Source: Mauremys mutica (lineage: Eukaryota; Chordata; Testudines; Geoemydidae). From it: a DNA stretch of 64,000 nucleotides. Every line of letters begins with the position of its first letter. Position 1 is the first letter of the stretch. The position numbers and the translations under genes were made by a program. The notes under the pieces are model-generated. The model was not told the DNA's origin. It made no database searches and saw nothing but the letters and a program-made list of their open reading frames with translations. The DNA is taken from NCBI RefSeq assembly GCF_020497125.1, contig NC_059082.1, forward strand, positions 47,638,524 to 47,702,523, read 5' to 3'. Positions 44,274-53,800 of this stretch are shown here, piece after piece.

Positions 44274-46363
44274 TCACATTAATGACAGCCTTTTGGTTGG
44301 GCTGTCCACGGGGGTGGAGTGGGCGGGTGCACAGAGCCTCCGCCCACGCGTTCTTACACGTCTGGGTGAGGAGGCTAAGGAACATGGTGAGGGGGGAGGG
44401 TGGTTATACAGGGGCTGCAGCGGCACTCTGTGATCATGCTGCCGTTCCTGAAGCTCCACCAGATGCCGGAGCATGTCAGTTTGATCACGCAGCAGCCCCA
44501 GAGTTGCATCCCGCCACCGCTGATCTTCGTGCCGCCACCTCTCATCTCGAGCGTCCCTCCTGTCCTCACGTTCGTCCCTCCTATCCTCACGTTGGTCCCT
44601 CCTGTCCTCATGGTCACTGGCATCTATCCTGTACTTTGCTACCACGTCCTTCCACTCATTCAGATGCGCTCTTTCATTGCGGGTCACTTCCATGATTTCG
44701 GAAAACATTTCTTCTCGCGTCTTTTTTTTTTCCGCCGCCTTATCTGAGATAGCCTTCGGGACGGAGTAGGGATGCTTGAAAAATTTGCAGCTGCATGAGG
44801 GAGGGAAAAAAGGGAGAGAAGTATTTTAAAAGATACATTTTACAGAACAATGGGTATACTCTTTCACAGTGAACAGCACTATTCACCTTACATAGCACAT
44901 GTGATTTCACTACAAGGTCGCATTTTGCATCTTAATATTGAGTGCCTGCGGCTCTGGTGTTACAGATCTCAGACACAGGTCCGGGCATCAGAATTCAGCT
45001 TGCATGCGGCCATGGTAAGCCACTGTCTTTCGGCTTCTGCAGCCTTCATATATACAGTGCTTACCCCTACCCCCACCGCATGGCTGGTATCATGAAAGCT
45101 CACTGCTAATCACCTCTATTCCTCCTCCCCCCCCCCACCCGCACCGCGTGGCTAGTAGCTGGGAAGATCTCTGCTAGCCAAACGCGAAAAAGTTCATCGC
45201 TATTTCACTCCTCCCCTCCCCCTGCTTGGCTACGTGCAAGGAAGGATTTTTTTTAAGCAGCAGGCCACGAACCCAGTAGGAAAATGGGCATCTCTTAATT
45301 AAATTCCTGATTTTCAACCAGGTTACCCTGAACGATATCACTCTGCTGAGGATAACACAGAGATAAAGAACGGATGTTTCTTGAATGCCAGCAATCACCA
45401 GGACCATACGCAGCTATGCTTTGTCATGCAATGATACCCGATTACTCGCTACATGCATGGCGTGGTAAAGTGTCCTACCATGGTGGACGGAACAAGGCTG
45501 CCTTGCCCAGAAACCTTCTCCAAAGGCTTTTGGAGTACCTCCAGGAGCGCTTCATGGAGATGTCCCTGGAGGATTTTTGCTCAATCCCCAGACATGTTAA
45601 CAAACTTTTCTAAGTAACTTTACTGGCCGCGAATGCATCCCAAGTCCTCAGGGCAAATCAATCATTAAAAAACGCTTGCTTTTAAACCATGTTTTATATT
45701 TACAAAGGTACACTCACCAGAGGTCCCTTCCATGGCTTCATTGTCTGGGATAGTGGCTTGGGAGGGCTGGGAGGGTAATTCCGTCTGGGTCAGAAAAAGC
45801 TCCTGGCTGTTGGGGCTAACGGAGTGCTGTGTGCTCTCTGCAAGGTCATCCTCCTCACCTTCTTCATCGTCATCTTCCCCGTCCGCATAATCCTCAGCCA
45901 TGGCTGAGATTACAACCCCCACCTCGGAATCCACGGACAGGGGTGGGGTAGTTGTGGCGCAGCCCCCTAAAATTGCATGCAGCTCAGCGTAGAAGCGGCA
46001 TGTTTTTGGCCCTGCACCGGACCTTCCGTTTGCTTCTTTGGTTTTCAGGTAGGCTTGTCTGAGCTCCTTAACTTTCACTCTGCACTGCACTGAGTCCCTG
46101 CTATGGCCTTTTTCCATCACAGCCTTGGAAATTCTTTCAAATACTTTTTCATTTCATCTTTTGGAACGCAGTTCTGTTAGCACTGAATCCTCTCCCCATA
46201 TAGCGATCAGATCCAGTACCTCCCGTGCAGTCCATGCTGGAGCTCTTTTTTGATTCTCAGGAGACTGCGTGGTCACCTGTGCTGATGAGCTCTCCACGCT
46301 GGGCAAGCAGGAAATGAAATTCAAAAGTTCGCGGGGCTTTTCCTGTGTACCTGGCCAGTGCAT
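44274..46363 (-). pseudogene. Harbinger Myb/SANT-like DNA-binding protein, two exons
   Basis: Exon 1 (46363-45718) starts MHWPGTQEK and encodes APAWTAREVLDLIAIWGED, the first helix of a Myb/SANT-like trihelix domain. It then meets TGA at 46154-46156. The same frame continues with ISKAVMEKGHSRD, QCRVKVKELRQAYLKTKEAN and an acidic tract (DGEDDDEEGEEDD). The donor is CTCTG|GTGAGTG. Exon 2 (44790-44274) follows a CATGCAG acceptor and encodes a charged, arginine/aspartate-repeat coiled coil (EDRRDQREDRRDER) to a stop at 44274. A 10-A run at 44722-44731 (T on the plus strand) puts the exon-2 start out of frame with the coil, a likely slippage frameshift. In this superfamily the protein binds the transposon ends and brings the transposase to the nucleus. 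Confidence 0.82.
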
Positions 46364-46782
46364 CCGAGTTCAGATTGCTGTCCAGAGCGGTCACAGTGGT
46401 GCACTGTGGGATACCGCCCGGAGGCCAATACCGTTGATTTGCGGCCACACTAACCCTAATCCGATATGGTAATACCGATATTAGCACTACTCCTCTCGTC
46501 GGGGAGGAGTACAGAAACCGGTTTAAAGAGGCCTTTATATCGATATAAAGGGCCTCGTAGTGTGGACGGGTGCGGCGTTAAATCGGTTTAATGCTGCTAA
46601 AATCGGTTTAAACGCGTAGTGTAGACCAGGCCTATGTGAGTTGTTGATGTAATGGCTAGAAACTTGTTCTGGTCTCTCTGGGGGAAATAGAACCTCCCCA
46701 AACCTGGTCTCTGAGATGCAGCTGGCTAGGATTCAGAAACACACAAGAAGTTTTGTTCAGGACAAGCTGATGAAAAGATCAT

Positions 46783-46911
46783 TTGCATCCGACGAAGTGG
46801 GTATTCACTCACGAAAGCTCGTGCTCCAATACGTCTGTTAGTCTATAAGGTGCCACAGGACTCTTTGCTGCTTTTACAGATCCAGACTAACACGGCTACC
46901 CCTCTGATACT
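46783..46911 (-). mobile_element. Retroposon copy with 12-bp TSD TGAAAAGATCAT
   Basis: The unit runs from TTGCATCCGACGAAGTGGG to ACACGGCTACCCCTCTGATA and is flanked by a perfect TGAAAAGATCAT (46771-46782 and 46912-46923). A long duplication of this kind points to target-primed reverse transcription. All copies here share the ATCCGACGAAGTGG end and differ at the other, so the element reads on the minus strand. It has no coding capacity. Confidence 0.82.
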
Positions 46912-47687
46912 TGAAAAGATCATAGACCAACTTCTTGCTGTGCAGGGACAATCTTCTCTTCCCATTATAGTCAATTAGTCAAAGATGAGCAGACAGGCGC
47001 ACGCAGATCAACTTGTGTAGTGACTGTAGATCCAGGAGGCAATGCCATAGACAGCTATGAATGGGAGAGTTTAGCATCAGAACTTGGCTATGCACAGTGT
47101 AGTTACTGGACCCACAGGTGCCTGCATGTCAATTATTGTTGATCTTCATCTCTTTTCAGGACAAAGGTGAGGGAGTTGGGTGGTTCGTGCAGTAGCAGTT
47201 CTCCCTTGTATGCCAGTGCAGGGTGGCACCACCTCCCCTTTGTGCTTCTAGGAGTATTTCTGGTAACAAAGTTCAAAGTGAAGTAGATCCTGGTATTTCT
47301 TTCAGCTAATTTGGGCTGGGAGCTCTGCAGAGGTGGTGAGCTTGGCTCCTGAGGGTAGGTTTATGCTTGTATTGCTCAGCAGCAACCCCTGCTGTCCAAC
47401 AGGTATAGCATTGACCATGCTATGAAAGGTGTGTGTCTTACTAGTGTAGCCAGAGAGTAGTTTGTGAGGCATGGTTCCATAAGGTCATGGTGAAGGTCCA
47501 GGTTTGACCTGACCTGGGCGATCCCAAACCTATTCATAAGGTGGCCAGGAGAGGGGGTTGGAGCCTGATGACAGCTGTAAGGAGTTGGGGAAACCTATCA
47601 CTGGAAGGAGGTGGTGCACAAATAGATCCTTTCCAGTTGACTGTGCTGCTCTGGGTAATCTTATTTTCTTCCCTTTCCATTTTGCAG

Positions 47688-47707
47688 ATTATCTCTCTCA
47701 AAACACC
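47688..47707 (+). other. SPSB3: SPSB3 exon 2, 5' UTR part
   Basis: Twenty untranslated bases follow the TTTTGCAG acceptor and precede ATG 47708, which lies in CACCATGG, an ideal Kozak context. Confidence 0.85.
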
Positions 47708-47836
47708 ATGGCACGACGCACACGCAACAGCAGGGCCTGGCACTTTGTCCTGAGTGGGGTACGCCGGGAAGCAGATGCACGGGCGGTAGCTTTGGCCTCT
47801 GGAGCCCATGGGTGGGGCTATGACTCTGATGGGCAG
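47708..47836 (+). CDS. SPSB3: SPSB3 coding exon 1 (exon 2)
   Basis: 43 codons from ATG in CACCATGG to GGGCAG|GTAGGT, encoding [17 protein letters not shown] through WGYDSDGQ. Confidence 0.97.
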
Positions 47837-50800
47837 GTAGGTTGGAATATTAAGGCTTCCAAAGTTAAAACATGCTTTAGAAGAGGATATTTTAAACACC
47901 CATTGAGGAAACCTTTCTTCCTCCCAGAATGCAGGTGACTAGTGGCTTGAGGGCTAGGTGCCCAGTGTGGCAATAGCATGCACAATGGGCCATATTTGGA
48001 CAAGAGGCTAGTAGCCTAAGCTTATAGGGCATCTAAGCTGATGCAAATTACTTTCTGCCCCCGGTGTATGTTATGAGAACTTGGACTCTCACCCAATTAC
48101 CAGCCTGTAACTTACAAGTCCCCTTGACACACCACCTCTGAATTTGGCTCACTTGGTATAAATTGATGTAGAAGAGTTGGAAGGTGGGAATGAAGCAGGA
48201 AAAGAAATAGAACCATGCAAGAAGGGATACATTAAAATAGCTTGCTTTCCCCCAACTCCTAGTTATACAGCAGGGGCCTCAAACTCAAATGACCACAAGG
48301 GCCACGTGGGGACTAATACATTGGCCCGAGGGCTGCATTACTGACACTTGCCCCGCCTCTTCCCACCCCTTTCCTGCCCCCCATTCCAACCCCTTCCCCA
48401 AAATCCCCACCCTAACTCTGCCCCCTCCCTGCCCCCAGGGGGTGCAGGAGGGGTGTGACAGGGGCTCAGGGCAGGGAGTTGGGGTGAGGGGTGCAGCAGG
48501 GGGTTGGGGTGGGGGTGTGGCAGAGGGCTCAGGGCAGGGGGTTGGGGTGCGGCAGGGGGCTTAGGGCAGGCGGTTGGGCTGCAAGAGGGGTGCGGCAGGG
48601 GGCTCAGGGCACGGGGGTTGGGGTGCGGCAGGGGGTTGGGTTGCAAGAGGGGTGCGGCAGGGGGCTCAGGGCAGGGGTTCGGGTGCAGGAGGGGTGTGGG
48701 CTGCAGCAGGGGTGCGGCAGGGGGCTCACGGCAGGGGGTCAGGGTGTGGGGTGCAGCAGGAGGCTCAGGGCAGGGGGTTTGGGTGCAGCAGGGGGTTGGG
48801 TTGCAAGAGGGGTGTGGCAGGGGTTCAGGGTGCAGGAGGGGTGTGGGGTGTGGCAAGGGGTCAGGTCAGGGTGTGGGGTGCGGCAGGGGGCTCAGGGCAG
48901 GGGGTCGAGGTGCAGGAGGGGTACGGCAGGGGGTCGGGGTGCAGGAGCGGTGTGGGGTGTGGTAAGGGGTTCAGCTGCAGGAAGGGTTTGGGGGGGGCGG
49001 GCTCTGGCCTGGTGCACACTGGGGGCAGGGCAGGCTCCCTGCCTGCCCCGCCCCGCCCCCACGCCACTCTGGGAAGCAGCTGGAACCTGGGGGAGGAGGG
49101 GCACAGGGGTCTGTGTGTTGCTGTTGCTTCAGGCACCGCCCCCAGCAGCTCCCATTGGCCAGGAATGGGGAACCGTGGCCAATGGGAGCTGCTGGGGGCG
49201 CTGCCTGAAGCAAAAGCAACACACAGACCCCTTTTCCCCCCATTCCCCATGTTCCGTCTGCTTCCCAGAGCAGGGCAGGGCAGGCAGGGAGCCTGCCCTT
49301 CCTCCGGTGCACATCAGGCCGGAGCCGCTCTAGGTAAACACTGGGGGAGGGCGGGGAAGCCGCAAGGAGCTCGCGGGCCACAGAAAATAACCCCGCAGAC
49401 CGCGTGTTTGAGACCCCTGTTATACAGGCTAAACTCCCTTGCAAGGTCACTTCTGTGGAGGGGAAAGAAGAGGAAAATAAAGGGCAGAAATGTGTCTTTC
49501 TAGATGTTTGGCCTGAACATCAAAACAATTTGCTGAAGAGAGGAGAGCACTTGGGTGGGCTATGCACAAATGAGCCATTGTTGTACAAAGTCCAAGTATC
49601 TCCAAGTGTCCTTGCAGCCTTTAAGTATGACATTCAATCTGGGCAATGGAGCAGGAATACATAGGAAACACTGGGATAATTATCTAACACCAGTGTAAAT
49701 CTAGAGTAATTTACTAGTCATTGAGATTAGAGTCTGGCCCTGCACCTTGAAATACAAATACTGCATAAAAGAAATCTGTTTAGGTTCAGCTGTTTGATCT
49801 GCTAGCATATAGGGATAGTAATGTTTAGGTGCTTTTGTAACTAAATGTCTTATGTGCCCATACACCACAGTAAGCAAAAGCTTTTTAATGAAAGTATGTG
49901 AGGCCTTCCAATCACCTGTCCCCTAGGACAGCCACCAACATGGAGTGTTGTCTCCTGCACATGAGGAGTGGCAGCAGTTACTGCTTGAAGCCACCATTCC
50001 CTCACTCCTGAAAAGCACTGTACATTTTCCCCCCTTGCTTGCGGTACTACTGTTGGTAGCATCCTAGCCCCTTTTTCCACGTCAATCCCTCCGCTGCCCA
50101 ACCTCGCTTTCCCTTTGTAAAATCAAGACCTGGAATGCAATGTGCCTGTTGTCCGCCTCCTTCACTTTGCTTGAACTTTGCATCCTTCCCCATCCACTCA
50201 TCTGTGTGGGCTCTTTTGGGCATGTGCCCGCTGGGACCTTTGGGTATTGCTGCAATACAAGGAGTGTCAAGCCATGGCTTTGTAAAGCACTGCTGGAGCT
50301 ATGGGATGTCCCTCAAATTTTAGCTTTCTGATGGTGTCCCTTTGCTTTTCCATGGCAGCACAGTGACTCTGACTCTGAGCCAGAGTTTCCTCCCCTCTCG
50401 CCCTCCATCCCCAGTGCCATCCCTGTGACAGGAGAGTCCTACTGCAACTGTGAGAACCAGAATGAGACTCCCTACTGCTCCAGTCTGCACACTATCCATC
50501 ACGTCAAGGACTGCCAGTGCGGTGAAGAGGATGAGTGTAAGTAAGCAGCTCTTAAACTGCTTTTGCTATTCCTCTGGGGTTTGACCTGTGCTGCTTTCTC
50601 TTTGCCTGTATGTTTCAGGTTCCCCTCGTGTTATGCAGATGATGGTGCCCCTTGCTCATCTGTAGAGAAGCATGGGGAGGGGGATCACCACTGCATTCTT
50701 AGTGGGGAAAATATAATCTGTGCTATTCCTGCATGGGGTGCTATTTTGTTCTTATGACATACCCCGTAGGGAAACTGGGAAGATAACCAGTATATTAAAT

Positions 50801-53800
50801 CCTGTATGATTCACAGGCTAAACTTTAAAGATGTTAATGCACCAGATCTCACCTGTGGGGGCCTGGTTTCAAATCTGGCTTAGGACACAAGTGAAATTGA
50901 ACTTCATGTTTACATCCCAGAGCATGTCTGCACTACCCCGCCATGAACTTCTGGGGTGTGAGTAGCAGTGCACACCAATGTGCTGTAACTCCCCCATGTG
51001 GATGCTGCAGGTACAAACAGAATGGTTCCTACTTCACATTAATGTAATCCAGTGCACATTGCTGTTCATACACCTGTAGTCTGAACTGTGGGGCAGTGGA
51101 CATGTAATGAGGATCAAACTCAGCTCACTACCTGACCAGTTTGCTAATTGTACTGAATTAAGGAGTATTGAAGATCAGGCTTATTGTGCATTAGGAGAGC
51201 TAGATAAAATCTGGGCCTGGCCAGATGGTGGGGGTGCTCATAGGTGAGGAATGAGAAGCCAGCACACTGCTTATCCTCCGACTGTAATTTCATGAGCCTA
51301 AGGGGGAAAAAAATGGGATTCTCCAAAAATCAAGAATGCTCTAGAAGTCTCTTAAGTTCTCATTTTCCCAGCTTAGACGTCATCTGGGTCGTTTCTTGCT
51401 TGTCTTTCAGATTGACATTGCTGTTTATAATAAACACTGACGGCAACATTACTTTGTCTCATTCATGGCCTGGATTCCATCCCAACCTCACATGCTAACT
51501 GACAGCAGTTATGTATGCGACAGTGTTGGGTAACTGCAGTTGTAAGACAAGTTGCTTTCATATCTGAGCTCTGGTGTTACCCCCAAATGAGAACCATTGT
51601 TTGTTGATGGTGACAGACGTGGTTAAGGATGGACCACGCTGGCATGACATCCCCAGTCAGAATACAAGCTGACTGTTCAACTAACCCAGCTTGGTATTTA
51701 AAAAATCTTAAAGGCTGATAAAATGTTTTGTTTCTGGGTTGGTGCGATCTCGTATAGCCCCATCTCCTAAAGATGTTGTCTTCTGAACAGACTTTGAGTG
51801 GGTGTGGGATGACCTGAACAAATCGACTGCAACCCTCCTGACCTGTGACAACCGCAAGGTGAACTTCCACACAGAGTACAGCTGTGGCACTGCTGCTATC
51901 CGTGGGAACAAGGAGCTGGCAGAGGGGCAGCACTTCTGGGAGATCAAGATGACCTCGCCAGTCTATGGCACTGACATGGTATGTTGAGACAAGCTGTTTA
52001 GGAACAAGTAGGTGCACAGAGATAGACGAGCTTTTAACGGAACAGTACATGCCTCATCAATAGCTCTCAAAGTACTTCACGAAAATTGGAATCCTCCTCA
52101 GCTACCAGACAGGGAAACTAACCGTTTAATGTCTGAAGGGACCATTAGATCATCTGCTCTGACCTGTGTGGCACAGGCCATTAAATTTCACCACAATACC
52201 CCTATATTGAGCCCAAGAATTTCAATTAGACTGAAGCAGAGAAGTTAAGTGACTTACTTGAGATCTCACAGAGTCAGTGGAGGTCATGTATAGGACCCAC
52301 ATCTCCTGGCTCTCTTTCATGCCTTTTGTTACATTATTATTTGTAGGTCAGCAGTGGTTGTCTCAACATGACAAAATAGGAGATGGGCCCTGTCGCACAG
52401 TGCTTGAAGTGACAGAATGCAGAGAAATGCCAGATTCCTGTCCAGTCAGAGATGCACCTTTTTCTGACTAGTTCCTAATGTGTGATGAATGCTGGAACAG
52501 CACTGGAGCATGTAGATAAAGAAGTTACTACAGTAACACCTCACTTAACGTTGTAGTTATGTTCCTGAAAAATGCACCTTTAAGTGAAATGATGTTAAAT
52601 GAATCTAATTTTCCCATAAGATTTAATGTAAATGCGGGGAGTTAGGTTCCAAGGAAATTTTGGGGGGGGGCAGACAAAAGGTATTATATACTGTACAGTA
52701 CTGTACTGTGGTTGGGAAGTGACCCAGGCTTACCTCACACAGGCACAGCCCACTGCAGGCAAGGACACTAGGAAGCACCTTCGCAGCAGCAGCTTCCCTG
52801 GAGAAGAACAGGTGCCAACTTTGCTGGGGGATGCTGCAGGCCCACCTCTTCCCGTCCCCACTCCACTCCAGGCCCATCTCTTCCCACCCCAACTCCACCT
52901 CCTCTCCGGAGCATGCCGCATCCTCGCTCCTTTCCCCTCCCCCCGAAAGATCTAAGACTTTCTGGGAGGGAGGGGCTGGAGCAGAGATGTGGCGCTTCCC
53001 TGGTCCTCCCCCTCCCTCCCAGCGCTTCGTGCTTAGGACTTTCTGGGAGGGAGGGAGTGGGAGGAGTGGAGACGCAGTGGGGGAAGCGCTAGGAGGGAGG
53101 GAGAGAAGGCGGAGAAGAGGAACTTGTGCAATGCTCCCTTGTAAAGTCTCTGCTCTTCTGCAGAATCTTACAAGCAGTGGACAGAGCAGGCAGCCAAACG
53201 ACGTTATAAGGAAGCATTGTACAACTTTAAAAGAGCATGTTCCCTAATTGAGCAGCGATGTAACTTTGAAACACTGTTAAGCGGGAGGACGTTAAGTGAG
53301 GAGTTACTGTATTTAGCTAACAATCACCATTTTCCAATCCCCCTTTGGAGTTGTAATGCTGGCTTTTGATGTGGCCATCTCCTGGTTTACTATTTTTGTC
53401 TGAGTGAGGTGGGCAAACTCCTAGAACGCAGTAACTTGCCCAGAAAGTCCGATGGAGCCTACTGGGACATACTAATAAAAGTAGCAGAGGGAGAGACCCA
53501 AAGGTGCAACTCCTTGTGACGTTCCCCTCTGGTGTTGTCTGAACCAGTGATCTGCTAGGTCACTCCAATCCTTGACTCTGGGAGCCAAACTTACCCTGCT
53601 CTGCTGTGAGAACCCCCACTCCTGGGCTGTTCGCACATAGCCTCTGGCATGTAAGCTGCTCCCAGCTACTTACAAGCGAATGACACTAGCCAATATTTAT
53701 GGTCCCAGACACAACCCTAGGAACCTCTGTCTTGCAGTGTCCAGTTATGCCCACTGGATGCTGCAAGCTTATATGATTTGGTCAGTTTAACAAAAAAATT

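Larger units (their letters stand above)
42395..46632. mobile_element. Full-length PIF/Harbinger transposon
   Basis: The 4.2-kb element has inverted ends GGGTACGTCTACACTACG and, from the right, GGCCTGGTCTACACTACG. TAT (42392-42394 and 46633-46635) is the candidate 3-bp target duplication. It carries the two genes standard for this superfamily: a DDE transposase on the plus strand and a Myb/SANT-like DNA-binding protein on the minus strand. The genes converge on opposed AATAAA signals at 44149-44154 (+) and 44177-44182 (-). It lies in SPSB3 intron 1. Both genes are damaged by few lesions. Confidence 0.9.
36925..47687 (+). other. SPSB3 intron 1 (10.8 kb)
   Basis: The intron links the non-coding exon to the first coding exon. 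It holds a Harbinger MITE (40345-40577), two retroposon copies, a CR1 fragment (41450-41545), a hAT MITE (42021-42243) and the 4.2-kb Harbinger transposon. 37150-40340 and 46924-47687 contain nothing I can name. Confidence 0.6.
48271..49419. mobile_element. hAT element with internal minisatellite, 8-bp TSD TTATACAG
   Basis: The ends CAGGGGCCTCAAACTC and GTGTTTGAGACCCCTG are inverted, flanked by TTATACAG at 48263-48270 and 49420-49427. The interior holds a G-rich tandem repeat (48430-48990) and a long imperfect inverted repeat centred near 49171. It carries no transposase; its long open frames are by-products of the repeat. Confidence 0.92.
47837..50358 (+). other. SPSB3 intron 2
   Basis: A 2.5-kb phase-0 intron, nearly half of it the hAT element at 48271-49419. 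The rest holds nothing recognised. Confidence 0.7.

Noticed and set aside
48430..48990. CRISPR-like array
   Set aside because: Units vary in length and sequence and have no spacers; this is a vertebrate minisatellite.
48289..49503. Glycine-rich frames of 280-309 codons and antisense proline-rich frames
   Set aside because: They are read-through of a G-rich tandem repeat inside a hAT transposon in an SPSB3 intron.
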